Shown: positions 1 through 10,738 of the stretch, piece after piece
Layout: every line of letters begins with the position of its first letter
How positions within the stretch are numbered: position 1 is the stretch's first letter
From: Anaerolineales bacterium
GTDB lineage: Bacteria; Chloroflexota; Anaerolineae; Anaerolineales; Anaerolineaceae
Length of the DNA stretch: 57,001 nucleotides
Direction: 5' to 3'
NCBI GenBank assembly: GCA_020060485.1
Contig: JAGVAB010000160.1
Span: forward strand, 1-57,001
Notes under the pieces: generated by a model
Seen by the model: the letters and a program-made list of their open reading frames with translations, nothing else
Told to the model about the DNA's origin: nothing
The model's database searches: none
Translations under genes and position numbers: made by a program

Positions 1-136
1 CAGAGTGTCCTCCGTTTGGCAAGATTGTGTTGTGGTGACCCATTCTTACCAATCAGAGGATTTTTTGTCAATCATTTTCAACTAGCATAAGCCCCTATTA
101 ATAAAATGTTAACAACCAATTTCAGGCAGCAAAGGA

Positions 137-1009
137 TCAGCAGGACAGGCACAGTGTTTCATAGATGGAGAGGGTGGTGCGTGATTTGTTGAGGGTGTAG
201 AAATGCACACCATCCACGCCGCGGTCCAGCAGATCCAACACTTGCTCGGTGGCCCAATGTGTGCCGACACGTTCCACATCGGCATCGGTCTCGGCCCGCG
301 CCAGGGCTTTCAACAGGCGGGCCGGGTAGCGTGCGCCTTTGGCCAGGTCGGCCATGCGCTGCATGCTGCTCAGTGAGGTGATGGGCATAATGCCGGCAAT
401 CACGGGCACATTGATCCCTGCCAGAATGCAACGGTCGCGAAAGTCGAAAAAGTCCCGATTACTGAAGAACAACTGGGTGCAGATGTAGTCCGCTCCGGCA
501 TCCACCTTGGCCTTGAGATGGTCCATCTCTTTCAGGCGGTTGGGGGTCTCGGGATGGCCCTCCGGGTAACCGGCCACGCCGATGCACATATGCGGGTATT
601 CCTTGCGGATATAAGCCACCAGCTCGGCGGCATAGGCGAACCCGTCTTGTGGTCTGTGAAATTCTTTTTGACCCTGGGGAGGGTCGCCGCGCAGGGCCAT
701 GATGTTTTCGATGCCGTTGCGGTGATAGCGGTCCAGGATATCGGCGATCTCTGCCCGGGCTGCATCCACACAGGTCAAGTGCGAAACCACCGTCAGGCGG
801 GTTTCGTTGCGCAGGCGCAGCACAAGTTCGTGGGTCAGGTCACGGGTGGATCCGCCCGCACCATAGGTAATGCTGACATAGGAAGGTGCCAGGGGAATCA
901 GGTCGCGTATGGTGTTAAACAACTCCTCAGACGCTTTGGGCGTCTTTGGAGGGAAAAATTCAAAGCTGAAGGTTGGCTTTTTGCGGCCAAATAATGTGGA
1001 TACTTGCAT
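137..1009 (-). CDS. metF: 5,10-methylenetetrahydrofolate reductase
   Basis: Reduces 5,10-methylene-THF to 5-methyl-THF, the methyl donor for homocysteine remethylation; cytosolic flavoprotein. The 290-residue product has the family's N-terminal signature FSFEFFPPKT, then VSITYGAGGSTRD, the ALRGDPP turn, and a C-terminal region with FYTLN, all in the expected order, and matches the usual length of about 290. The frame is open 42 codons further upstream, but the start at 1009 is chosen because MQVSTLFG leads directly into the conserved core and AAGGAA sits about 8 bases upstream. It diverges from recA across 226 bases. Functionally it belongs with ahcY further along, since both act in the methionine cycle. 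Family assignment is firm. Confidence 0.95.
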   Translation of the reverse strand: MQVSTLFGRKKPTFSFEFFPPKTPKASEELFNTIRDLIPLAPSYVSITYGAGGSTRDLTHELVLRLRNETRLTVVSHLTCVDAARAEIADILDRYHRNGIENIMALRGDPPQGQKEFHRPQDGFAYAAELVAYIRKEYPHMCIGVAGYPEGHPETPNRLKEMDHLKAKVDAGADYICTQLFFSNRDFFDFRDRCILAGINVPVIAGIMPITSLSSMQRMADLAKGARYPARLLKALARAETDADVERVGTHWATEQVLDLLDRGVDGVHFYTLNKSRTTLSIYETLCLSC

Positions 1010-1062
1010 TGTATGATTCCTTCCAACCAAAGAAGCCAGAAAAAAGGCCAAAAGATGTAAAG

Positions 1063-1091
1063 ATTGTACCAGTCTCACAGCCGGACTGCAA
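1063..1091 (-). promoter_or_regulatory. metF promoter, sigma70-like
   Basis: On the minus strand TTGCAG (1091-1086) and TACAAT (1068-1063) are separated by 17 bases, a near-consensus housekeeping promoter. It places the metF start point around 1056, giving a leader of roughly 47 bases. Confidence 0.7.
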
Positions 1092-1127
1092 AGGTGTTGA
1101 GAAAAACCAAATACCATCAAAATCGAC

Positions 1128-1155
1128 TTGACCATTTGAACAAATGTACTATAAT
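1128..1155 (+). promoter_or_regulatory. recA promoter, sigma70-like
   Basis: TTGACC (1128-1133) and a perfect TATAAT (1150-1155) with a 16-base spacer. The spacer is occupied by a LexA-type palindrome (separate entry), so a repressor bound there would block RNA polymerase. The predicted leader to recA is about 74 bases. Confidence 0.8.
1138..1149 (+). promoter_or_regulatory. Probable SOS (LexA) box of recA
   Basis: GAACAAATGTAC differs in one base from the inverted repeat GAAC-N4-GTTC, the LexA/DinR box class known from Bacillus and other Gram-positive bacteria. It lies exactly between the -35 and -10 hexamers of the recA promoter. The position fits repression by occlusion and derepression after DNA damage. 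The identity of the binding protein is inferred; no lexA gene is in the window. Confidence 0.65.
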
Positions 1156-1235
1156 TAGTATATTCTATTCTTGCTACCCAAGAAAGAATAATTGCGATAT
1201 AGTATCATTAAACTCGACCAATAGGAGCAAAAAGC

Positions 1236-2312
1236 ATGGCTCAAAAACCCTCAACTCCTTCCCAAAATATGGATGACGCCCGGCGGGCGGTTCTCGAAAA
1301 AGCACTTGGCGATATCGTCAAGCGCTATGGCGAAGGTTCGATCATGCTCATGGGCGAATCGACACACCTGGCGGTGGAAGCCATTCCCACCGGCTCGCTG
1401 TCTGTAGATATTGCCTTGGGCGTAGGCGGCATCCCTCGCGGCCGCATCACCGAGATCTACGGCCCCGAGTCTTCCGGCAAGACCACCCTGTGCCTGCACA
1501 TCGTGGCCGAGGCTCAGAAGCTGGGCGGCGTGGCCGCTTACGTGGATATGGAGCACGCCCTGGACCCGTCTTATGCCTCCCGCATTGGGGTCAACATTGA
1601 TGATTTATTGGTTTCGCAACCTGATACTGGCGAACAGGCCCTGGAAATCGCCGAGACTCTGGTACGCTCCGGGGCGGTAGATGTGGTGGTAATTGACTCG
1701 GTGGCTGCGTTGGTGCCCCGCTCAGAGATCGAAGGCGATATGGGCGATGCTACCATGGGTATGCAGGCCCGCCTGATGTCGCAGGCCCTGCGCAAGCTCT
1801 CTGGCGCCATTCACCAGACCAAAACTTCGGTTATCTTTACCAACCAGCTCCGCCAGAAGATCGGCATCATGTTTGGTAATCCTGAAACCACCACCGGTGG
1901 CATGGCTCTCAAATTCTACGCCTCAGTGCGTATAGACATTCGCCGCATCCAGTCCATCAAAATGGGCACCGAGATCATCGGCAACCGCACCCGAGTGCGG
2001 GTGGTCAAGAACAAAGTTGCCCCGCCGTTCCGCACTGCGGAATTTGATATCATGTACAATGAGGGTGTTTCCAAGAGCGGGGATGTGCTCGACCTGGGCA
2101 CTGCCCTGGAGATCATCACCAAGCGCGGCGCATTTTATTCCTATGGCGATATCCGCCTGGGACAGGGCCGCGAGAACTCCAAAGAATTCCTGCGCCAGAA
2201 CCTGGACATTAGCAACGAGATTGAAATGGCCATCCGTCAGCAGGCGCTGGAGGGTGTGGTGATCGGCATTGGCGGCATGGAGGAAGAAGAAATCCCGGGT
2301 GAAGATGAATAG
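1236..2312 (+). CDS. recA: Recombinase RecA
   Basis: ATP-dependent strand-exchange protein and co-protease for LexA. The 358-residue product shows the Walker A loop GPESSGKTT (residues 76-84), the family run [10 protein letters not shown], the DNA-binding loop region [12 protein letters not shown], and the [11 protein letters not shown] motif. It ends in the usual acidic tail ([11 protein letters not shown]). The start is supported by GGAG about 8 bases upstream. The gene is single here, without recX following. Regulation is probably by the SOS box between its promoter hexamers. No unusual residue seen. Confidence 0.98.
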   Translation: MAQKPSTPSQNMDDARRAVLEKALGDIVKRYGEGSIMLMGESTHLAVEAIPTGSLSVDIALGVGGIPRGRITEIYGPESSGKTTLCLHIVAEAQKLGGVAAYVDMEHALDPSYASRIGVNIDDLLVSQPDTGEQALEIAETLVRSGAVDVVVIDSVAALVPRSEIEGDMGDATMGMQARLMSQALRKLSGAIHQTKTSVIFTNQLRQKIGIMFGNPETTTGGMALKFYASVRIDIRRIQSIKMGTEIIGNRTRVRVVKNKVAPPFRTAEFDIMYNEGVSKSGDVLDLGTALEIITKRGAFYSYGDIRLGQGRENSKEFLRQNLDISNEIEMAIRQQALEGVVIGIGGMEEEEIPGEDE

Positions 2313-2341
2313 AAAGTACCGGTTCAGAATGTGATGATTAT

Positions 2342-2380
2342 TGCGGGTGTGGTCAGGACTTTGGAAAAACCACACCCGCA
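2342..2380 (+). terminator. Hairpin downstream of recA (no U-tract)
   Basis: A perfect 12-bp inverted repeat (2342-2353 with 2369-2380) encloses a 15-base loop, 30 bases after the recA stop. There is no run of T after it, so it may be a Rho-assisted terminator, an mRNA 3' end protector or a processing site rather than a classical intrinsic terminator. Confidence 0.4.
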
Positions 2381-2407
2381 GCTTACCACACGGAGGAAAA
2401 GCCCCCT

Positions 2408-2944
2408 ATGAAGCATTATTTACCCAAAGCCTTGATCGCAGTTTCTCTTTTGGGGCTGCTGCTGATGAGCGGCTGTCTTTCCTTCCTGCAACGCCCGGCA
2501 CCAGAAGCCGGTGAACCTCTATTCGTGCCGCCCACTTTGATGCCGACCACCATCCCCACCAGCCTGACCACCCCAACGGCAGAAGGAGGCGCAGGTCAGC
2601 AGGACTGCGAAAACAATCTTCTTTTTTCCAGCGATCTGACTGTGCCGGATGGAACGATCTTTGCCCCGGGAGACAAGATCGACAAACAGTGGGAGGTGGA
2701 GAACAACGGCACCTGCAACTGGAACGAAAATTACCGCCTGCGCCTGGTTGCGGGAGATGCCCTGGGAGCCGAGAAAGAACAGGCACTTTTCCCCGCCCGG
2801 GCCGGCAGCCCGGCAGTGATTCGGATTGAGTTCACTGCTCCCATAGAAACCGGCAGCCATCGCAGTGCATGGCAGGCCTTTGGGCCGGACGGGCGGCCAT
2901 TTGGCGACCCATTCTATCTAGAGATCATGGTCGCCAGACCATAG
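2408..2944 (+). CDS. Lipoprotein with NBR1-type Ig-like domain
   Basis: Function unknown; a secreted, membrane-anchored protein. Residues 1-22 form a signal peptide with lipobox LMSGC. A Pro/Thr-rich linker (about 35-60) follows. The rest is a single domain with the NBR1 Ig-like pattern: DGTIFAPGD, KQWEVENNGTCNW, then the ending GRPFGDPFYLEI. This beta-sandwich domain, first defined in the autophagy receptor NBR1, is frequent in Chloroflexota surface proteins. The family assignment is by recognition of the W-x-V-x-N-x-G-x-C-x-W pattern. It is followed after 4 bases by another lipoprotein gene, so the two are probably co-transcribed. A similar domain occurs in the protein at 13637-14620. Confidence 0.8.
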   Translation: MKHYLPKALIAVSLLGLLLMSGCLSFLQRPAPEAGEPLFVPPTLMPTTIPTSLTTPTAEGGAGQQDCENNLLFSSDLTVPDGTIFAPGDKIDKQWEVENNGTCNWNENYRLRLVAGDALGAEKEQALFPARAGSPAVIRIEFTAPIETGSHRSAWQAFGPDGRPFGDPFYLEIMVARP

Positions 2945-2948
2945 AATA

Positions 2949-3755
2949 ATGCTGCCACGGTTAAAATCAGGCATTTGTTGGTTGGCAGTTCTTTGCATGC
3001 TATGCGGGGCCTGCGCGCCATCCCCTGATCGGCAGCCGGCGGATACTGCATTACCGGCGGCGATTGTTACATTGCCTTTGCCCAGCCGCACACCGGCTCC
3101 CACTGCCAGCCAGACCTCTTTCCCCAGTGCTACCAATTCTCCCAGTCCAACATTCACCCCTGTCCCGACCCTGCCCGTCAAGGCAGTAATTGAAGGCATC
3201 CAGGGCAGCTATCAACAATATGCGTTAAGTTGCGAAGCCAATGCGGCAGCGCAACTGGCGCGCTTTTTTGGTCTTGCACTCACCCAGCGTGAATTTCAGG
3301 AAGCCCTGCCGCTTAGCAAGAATCCCGAAACCGGTTTTGTGGGCCAGGTGGAAGGCGATTGGGGAGCAGTGCCGCCTGCCTCTTATGGCGTGCATGCCCC
3401 ACCCGTGGCTGCATTGCTGCGTGAATATGGCCTGAATGCCCGGGCACAGAGTGGACTTTCGATGGAGGACATCCGCCAGGAGATCGCCGCTGGGCGGCCG
3501 GTGATGGTGTGGGTGATCGGCGGGGTGCGCACCGGCCGCCCGGTGTTGTTCACCGCGCCGGACGGCAGTGTGGTTACGGTGGCCGCCTATCAGCACACTG
3601 TACTGGTGATCGGCTATGGGCCGGATTATTTCACCTTTCTGGATGGCAAACAGGAGTATCACCGTTCGATCAATCAATTCAGCGAATCATGGAAAGTGTT
3701 GGGCAACATGGCGGTTACCGTGGTTGCGCCTGTTTTGTTGCCTGAGCTGGATTGA
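2949..3755 (+). CDS. Lipoprotein with C39-like papain-fold peptidase domain
   Basis: A predicted exported cysteine peptidase or peptidase-like protein of 268 residues. The N-terminus is a signal peptide with lipobox LCGAC. A Ser/Thr/Pro linker covers roughly residues 25-75. The remainder matches the Peptidase_C39_2 family: the catalytic-cysteine region ALSCEANAA, a mid-domain PPVAALLREYGL segment, the histidine region AYQHTVLVIGY, and FLDG as the third catalytic position. All three expected polar residues are present, so it could be active. Substrate unknown. It starts 4 bases after the NBR1-Ig lipoprotein and is followed by a strong terminator, so the two genes form a transcription unit, perhaps shared with recA. 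Confidence 0.8.
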   Translation: MLPRLKSGICWLAVLCMLCGACAPSPDRQPADTALPAAIVTLPLPSRTPAPTASQTSFPSATNSPSPTFTPVPTLPVKAVIEGIQGSYQQYALSCEANAAAQLARFFGLALTQREFQEALPLSKNPETGFVGQVEGDWGAVPPASYGVHAPPVAALLREYGLNARAQSGLSMEDIRQEIAAGRPVMVWVIGGVRTGRPVLFTAPDGSVVTVAAYQHTVLVIGYGPDYFTFLDGKQEYHRSINQFSESWKVLGNMAVTVVAPVLLPELD

Positions 3756-3808
3756 TGAAGTGAGCATTCGGACTGGGTTGCTTGAAACCGGAAGAGACAC
3801 GTAAACGC

Positions 3809-3853
3809 TACCACCCCTGAAAATCGCAGATTTTCAGGGGTGGTATTTGTTTC
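3809..3853 (+). terminator. Rho-independent terminator
   Basis: A perfect 16-bp stem (3809-3824 with 3830-3845) with a 5-base loop, followed by TTTGTTTCT. It ends the plus-strand lipoprotein unit and lies between convergent genes. Confidence 0.85.
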
Positions 3854-3914
3854 TAATTATTGTGGCGCAATTAAGGCGCCGCAGGATGTTGAACAGGTTA
3901 CCCTGCTTCCCGGT

Positions 3915-6195
<2,281 letters not shown>

Positions 6196-6210
6196 CTTTT
6201 TCCTCTGCGA

Positions 6211-7257
6211 TCAAGCATTCTGCATTGCTTGTTTTAGATTTTCTTCAAAGGGGTGGCGGACCACGCCATATTCGGTGACCCAGCCGCTGAGCAATTGGTG
6301 GGGAGTAATATCAAAAGCCGGGTTGCGTGCCAGGGCGCCGGCAGGGACGACCGGCTGGCCGTTGACCTGAATGTTCAGCACTTCTCCCGCTTCGCGCTCC
6401 TCGATCGGGATGAGGTCGCCATTTGCCAGAGAGAAATCCACGGTGGAGAGCGGAAAAACAGAATACACCGGCACCTGGTTGGCATGGGCGGCCAGCGCCA
6501 GCATGTAGGAACCGATCTTGTTGACCACATCGCCATTGGCAGCTACCCGGTCAGCGCCAAAAAGTACCTTTTGGGCCTGGCCGCTGCGCAAGAAATACCC
6601 TGATGCACCGTCTGCGATCAGATGGAAGGGTACGCCATATTGCTGCAATTCCCAGGCGGTCAGGCGGGCGCCCTGCAGGCGCGGACGGGTTTCATCCACC
6701 AGCACCTGAATGCGCTTGCCCTGTTCATGGGCCATGCGGATGCAGCCCAGGGCTGTGCCCCAATCCACGGTGGCCAGGGCGCCAGTGTTGCAGTGATGAA
6801 TGACGGTGTCGCCATCTTCAATGAGTGCTGCGCCATGCTCGGCCATGCGCTTGTTGACTGCCACGTCCTCTTCGGCCATCAGCATGGCTTCTGCCTCGAT
6901 CTTTTCACAAAGCTGTTGCACGGTATCCGCCGCTGTTTCGGCCACGCGCAGCACACGTTCCACTGCCCAGGCAAGGTTCACCGCGGTCGGCCGGGCGGCT
7001 TTCAAAACCTGGCCTGCCTCTTGCAGTTCTGCACGCAATCCAATTACATCGGCAGCCTTGGTACGGTAAGCAGCCAGGGTCATGCCAAAGGCAGCGGTCA
7101 CGCCGATGATGGGTGCACCGCGCACAGTCATATTGCGGATGGCTTCGGCAGTTTGATGCTCATCTGCACAATCCACCATTGCCACCTCGGCAGGCAGTAC
7201 ACGCTGGTCAAGAAGACGCAAAATCTTTTGACCCTGATCCCAAACAATCGCACGCAT
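6211..7257 (-). CDS. mtnA: S-methyl-5-thioribose-1-phosphate isomerase
   Basis: Converts methylthioribose-1-phosphate to methylthioribulose-1-phosphate in the methionine salvage pathway; homologous to eIF2B alpha. The 348-residue product has RGAPIIGVTAA, the catalytic-Cys region HHCNTGALAT, VDETRPRLQGARLTAWEL, the catalytic-Asp region LFGADRVAANGDVVNKIGSY, and IPIEERE near the end. The start at 7257 has GAGGAG 6 bases upstream. It is the first gene of the operon with the PfkB kinase and ahcY. No mtnP or later salvage genes (mtnB/C/D) are in the window. The leader carries a terminator-like hairpin before the ribosome-binding site. Confidence 0.95.
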   Translation of the reverse strand: MRAIVWDQGQKILRLLDQRVLPAEVAMVDCADEHQTAEAIRNMTVRGAPIIGVTAAFGMTLAAYRTKAADVIGLRAELQEAGQVLKAARPTAVNLAWAVERVLRVAETAADTVQQLCEKIEAEAMLMAEEDVAVNKRMAEHGAALIEDGDTVIHHCNTGALATVDWGTALGCIRMAHEQGKRIQVLVDETRPRLQGARLTAWELQQYGVPFHLIADGASGYFLRSGQAQKVLFGADRVAANGDVVNKIGSYMLALAAHANQVPVYSVFPLSTVDFSLANGDLIPIEEREAGEVLNIQVNGQPVVPAGALARNPAFDITPHQLLSGWVTEYGVVRHPFEENLKQAMQNA

Positions 7258-7273
7258 GGGGAACTCCTCACAC

Positions 7274-7304
7274 AAAAACGCGCCCTCAAGACTACCGAGA
7301 GCGC
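7274..7304 (-). promoter_or_regulatory. Terminator-like hairpin in the mtnA leader (possible attenuator)
   Basis: On the minus strand an 8-bp stem (7304-7297 with 7287-7280, one G.U pair) with a 9-base loop is followed by a G and five T. It lies after the predicted transcription start (about 7316) and before the ribosome-binding site. A competing small hairpin (CGAG...CTCG) overlaps its 5' arm. The whole leader is only about 59 bases, short for a known SAM riboswitch. Confidence 0.45.
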
Positions 7305-7322
7305 CTCGAAATCGACTTTTAC

Positions 7323-7351
7323 AGTTTAACATGCAATCGCTGGATTGTCAA
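7323..7351 (-). promoter_or_regulatory. mtnA-operon promoter, sigma70-like
   Basis: Consensus TTGACA (7351-7346) and TAAACT (7328-7323) on the minus strand, 17-base spacer. The same TTGACA-17-TAAACT combination recurs ahead of the FHA gene at 9871-9899. The rest of the gap 7352-7594 shows no convincing gene. Confidence 0.7.
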
Positions 7352-7594
7352 AGAAGTCTTGGAGCAGGGATTGGGCAGCAAGTCAGTCAATCAGGGCTCA
7401 GGGAACCCCCTTGGAAAGGTGAAGAATCTATCAGACATCTCGCAAGGCTCGCTAACGCCAATACATCCACCTAACACATCTCAACCCTTTTCAAGGTTGA
7501 TTTCATTCATACCAGAGGTATATGATGAACTCTCTGCTATAACTGGTCAAACAACGCAAACTATTTCGGGGCTTTAATGGCAGAATTCCCTGCT

Positions 7595-9763
7595 TTACCT
7601 CTCCACCGCGTACATCAGGTCCTGGCAGATCACGTCCTGGAAGCTGATGTGGACGCGGCCTTGTGAATCCAGTCCCAGGGATGCTCCCATGCCGTAATTG
7701 CCAGCCGGGCTGACTGTGGTTACCGCCCAGCCTTGCGCTGTCTGCCGGGCATAGCGCACGCACTTGTGCTTGCCGTCATAGAAAGCCACGTGCGGACGGT
7801 CTTCGGTGTCCAGCACCAGCGAGGTGTTCTTGAAATAATGCCCGCCCTGGTCGATTACTTCGATCGTCCATTGCCGGCCATCAAAATGAGCTACTTTGAG
7901 ACTGGCCGCATTATCGCCAATATAACTGAGGTAAACTTGCCCGTCATCCGTAACTGCCAGCGAAGGATACAATTCCACTTCGCCCACATGATCCAGTATG
8001 CGGGTCTGCCATTTGCCGCCAGTCTTCCAGGCCAGTTTCAGGTTCTGGTTGGTGAAATCGTAATACGCGATCAGTGGTCGCTGACGATGATCCAGGATCA
8101 GGGAAGTATACCCGCCGACATTTCCGGTGCTGTCCACGATCTCGTTGACCCATTTGCTGCCTTTATAAACGGCGTACTTAAGGTCATATTCCAGCCAGTC
8201 ATAATAACTGACGTGCGGATTTTCTTTTTTGTCCAGCGCCAGCGAGGTGTACCAGCCGGTCCAGTCGCCGTATTCATGCTCTTCGATCCAGTCCACCTGC
8301 CAGTTGCCATCTTCGAGCTGCTGGGCGAATTTGACCGAGGGAAGACCCCAGAAGGTGGCCCTCGGTTGATCTTTTTTGTTCAGCTTAAGTGAGGGGTGTA
8401 CGCCGGTATCGATGGCTTCTTCCACGATGGAAAATTGCCACTGGCTGCCATTCCACAAGGCGTAACGCAGCGAATCCTGCGAATCATTCTCGTAAATGAT
8501 ATGAACCCTGTCCTGTGAGTCGATCGCCAGCGAAGTCATTTCCCCCAGGCGGGTGGATTCAAAAACCACTTGCTGCGTGAATTGACCGTCATCGGCGCGG
8601 AATGCGACCTTGAGCTGATTGTTCGAGGAATGCCGGTAAGCAAAGAATGGCCGGTCTTCACTGTCCAGAGCGATGGCAGTCAGCAGGCCCACCAGATCGC
8701 GCTCGCCCACCGAGACCTTTTCCTTGATCCAATCACCCCCTTGCTGGTGCAAATAAAACACTTCAGATCCGTCCACCCGCCGGTAATAGGCGATATGTGC
8801 CTGGTCCTGCGAGTCGAGGGCCAGAGAAGCGTACTCGCCTGTGTTGTCGAGGTCAGTCAGCGTGGAGATTTGAAAAGATTCCTGCCCGGAAGGACGGATA
8901 GCGTATTTCAGGCGGGTATTTCCCTGATCATAATAGGCAATATGCAGGCTTCCGCGGCTGTCCACAGCCAGAGAGGCGTACTGCCCCACGCGGCCGCCTG
9001 CATCCACAATCTGCGTGTGCCAGCCATCCGCCCCCTGCACAGCATATTTTAACACCTCTGCGCCCTGATCGAAATAAGCGATATGCGGCTGGCTTTGCGC
9101 ATCCATGACCAGCGAAGAATGGACACCTGCGCCAGGGTTGTTGTCGACGATCTCGATCTTCCACGCACCATCTTCCAGCCAGGCGAACTTCAAAGCCTGC
9201 AGGTCATAGTCATGGAAGGTTATGAAGGGCATCTGGTGCGCATCAAGAGCAATGAAGGGCATGCCGCCATTGCCGAAATACGGCAGGGTGGGGTCGGTGT
9301 CGGGGTTGGCTTCGCTGACCACCCGGATCGTCCAGCCGTCAACTTCTTGAGAGGCGTATTTCAGGCGTCCGTTGACCTGGTCGTAGTAAGCGATATGCGC
9401 ATAGCCATCCAATTCAATGGCCAGGCTGGCAAAAATTCCCACCCCAAAATCGGGGTCAACGGTCTGCTGCTGCCAGGAAGCGCCATCATAACAGGAGTAA
9501 TACAGGTGGTCGTTGCCAAAGACTACACAGGGCTGGCCAGGGGCGCGCAGACGCAGATAACCCCGGCCAAGATACCTGTAGTAAGCTGGCGCATCCAGTC
9601 GATGGATATCCCACTGCAAGGGGGTTGACTGCACAAATAAGGTTTCTGAAGAAGAGATAACTGGGCCATCATAGGGCGATCGGCCGCAGCCTGCCAGGGC
9701 AAACAGCGCCAATCCGGCTGCCATCAGCCAGAGGTTCAAAACCGGGAAGTGCCGAGATTTCAT
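7595..9763 (-). CDS. Large lipoprotein with about 14 beta-propeller-type repeats
   Basis: A secreted 722-residue protein of unknown function. Signal peptide with lipobox LAGC at about residues 20-26. The rest consists of degenerate repeats of about 48 residues with the core SLALDS-x-x-x-PHIAYYD followed some residues later by LKYA. I count 13 clear copies plus one diverged N-terminal copy, which would suit two seven-bladed beta-propellers. Repeats vary (AYYD, TFHD, SYYD, AFYD). No catalytic motif is seen; a binding role outside the membrane is likely but unproven. GGAGAAAG precedes the ATG. Divergent from the FHA gene. Confidence 0.75.
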   Translation of the reverse strand: MKSRHFPVLNLWLMAAGLALFALAGCGRSPYDGPVISSSETLFVQSTPLQWDIHRLDAPAYYRYLGRGYLRLRAPGQPCVVFGNDHLYYSCYDGASWQQQTVDPDFGVGIFASLAIELDGYAHIAYYDQVNGRLKYASQEVDGWTIRVVSEANPDTDPTLPYFGNGGMPFIALDAHQMPFITFHDYDLQALKFAWLEDGAWKIEIVDNNPGAGVHSSLVMDAQSQPHIAYFDQGAEVLKYAVQGADGWHTQIVDAGGRVGQYASLAVDSRGSLHIAYYDQGNTRLKYAIRPSGQESFQISTLTDLDNTGEYASLALDSQDQAHIAYYRRVDGSEVFYLHQQGGDWIKEKVSVGERDLVGLLTAIALDSEDRPFFAYRHSSNNQLKVAFRADDGQFTQQVVFESTRLGEMTSLAIDSQDRVHIIYENDSQDSLRYALWNGSQWQFSIVEEAIDTGVHPSLKLNKKDQPRATFWGLPSVKFAQQLEDGNWQVDWIEEHEYGDWTGWYTSLALDKKENPHVSYYDWLEYDLKYAVYKGSKWVNEIVDSTGNVGGYTSLILDHRQRPLIAYYDFTNQNLKLAWKTGGKWQTRILDHVGEVELYPSLAVTDDGQVYLSYIGDNAASLKVAHFDGRQWTIEVIDQGGHYFKNTSLVLDTEDRPHVAFYDGKHKCVRYARQTAQGWAVTTVSPAGNYGMGASLGLDSQGRVHISFQDVICQDLMYAVER

Positions 9764-9870
9764 GCTTTCTCCACGATTGCAAAGCTATGCAGCAAAATGA
9801 GCTACTTCCGTATTGTATCTACATTCCATGATTTGTGGGGAAACAGATTTCGAGTGAGATGTTAATCTTG

Positions 9871-9899
9871 TTGACATCGCTATGCAAAAACGTTAAACT
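9871..9899 (+). promoter_or_regulatory. Promoter of the FHA-domain gene
   Basis: TTGACA (9871-9876) and TAAACT (9894-9899) with a 17-base spacer, identical in both hexamers to the mtnA promoter. A perfect TATAAT at 9899-9904 is also present, but 22 bases from the -35. Confidence 0.6.
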
Positions 9900-9933
9900 A
9901 TAATCGTGATTTCAGGAGAGAATAGGAGGGTTC

Positions 9934-10542
9934 ATGTCTGTAACATACCGTCTCGTCATGCGTTCAGGCCCCACCGTTGGAAAATCCTTTGTGTTGGATA
10001 AGGTGGAAACTACGATAGGGCGCGATCTTAGTAATGATATTGTCATCAATGATTCCGAGGCTTCGCGCCGTCATGCACGCATTTTTCTGCAAGGCGGCAA
10101 TTACATCATCGAGGATCTGGGTTCCACCAATGGCACATCGGTCAACGGTCAAAAGCTGGTGGGCCCCTATGTGCTGCGTCCGGGCGAGCTGGTCATGCTG
10201 GGTGAGAATATCAGCCTGATCTATGAGATGGTGCAGACGGATGAGAATGCCACAGTGGTTGGGGCACAAAGACCGGCCCCCGTGCCTGTTCAACAGCAGT
10301 ATGCGCCTCCGCCTCCCCCCCGCCCGCAGCCGGTTTACGCCGGGCAGGTGCCGGTCCAGCCCATGGCTGCACACCCTGCCCAGCCCAAGAAAAAATCGAC
10401 CACGGTGATCATTATTGCGGTCGCGCTTGTGCTTTTGTTGTGCCTGTGCGTGGGTGCGTTGATTCTGATCGATCAGACCAATAGCTGGTGCGGTTGGTTT
10501 GGCTGGGTATTTAACATGTTGTCGCCCGGCCTCTGCCCCTGA
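9934..10542 (+). CDS. FHA-domain membrane protein
   Basis: A 202-residue protein with an N-terminal forkhead-associated domain, a phosphothreonine-binding module. Visible marks are IGRDLSNDIVI, SRRHARI and DLGSTNGTSVNG (residues about 28-72), including the canonical GR, S-x-x-H and NG residues. A Pro-rich linker (about 112-148) leads to one hydrophobic segment (IIIAVALVLLLCLCVGALILI, split by Leu/Cys runs) and a short Trp-rich outer tail. Topology therefore places FHA in the cytoplasm. GGAGG precedes the ATG. No Ser/Thr kinase is adjacent. Its phosphoprotein partner is unknown; the cytoplasmic Thr-rich tail of the penicillin-binding protein at 24553 is one speculative candidate. Confidence 0.85.
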   Translation: MSVTYRLVMRSGPTVGKSFVLDKVETTIGRDLSNDIVINDSEASRRHARIFLQGGNYIIEDLGSTNGTSVNGQKLVGPYVLRPGELVMLGENISLIYEMVQTDENATVVGAQRPAPVPVQQQYAPPPPPRPQPVYAGQVPVQPMAAHPAQPKKKSTTVIIIAVALVLLLCLCVGALILIDQTNSWCGWFGWVFNMLSPGLCP

Positions 10543-10568
10543 GTTCTGATCTTCCTGTTGTATCTTCG

Positions 10569-10612
10569 AGCCATTCCTTCCACAGGATCGTGGAAGGAAT
10601 GGCTTTGTGTGT
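10569..10612 (+). terminator. Rho-independent terminator
   Basis: A 15-bp perfect stem (10569-10583 with 10590-10604), 6-base loop, then TTGTGTGT. Ends the FHA gene. Confidence 0.7.
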
Positions 10613-10626
10613 GGCGCAGGGTAAGG

Positions 10627-10655
10627 TTGATTAAAACCGCGGTTTTGGCTAGAAT
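10627..10655 (+). promoter_or_regulatory. Promoter of the permease pair
   Basis: TTGATT (10627-10632) and TAGAAT (10650-10655), 17-base spacer, just after the FHA terminator. Confidence 0.65.
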
Positions 10656-10738
10656 CATACCATCTACCTTTGCCGTGGTAATGACCCTGCCTCGAACGGA
10701 TGGGTAGGCGATCCTGGCTGTCTCAAAAGGATGAGATT

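Noticed and set aside
1..136. Possible ribosome-binding site of a minus-strand gene beyond the window start
   Set aside because: GGAGGACAC-type sequence is present on the minus strand near position 10, but no coding sequence is visible to confirm it.
9899..9904. TATAAT paired with TTGACA at 9871
   Set aside because: Spacer is 22 bases; the TAAACT at 9894 with 17 bases is preferred.
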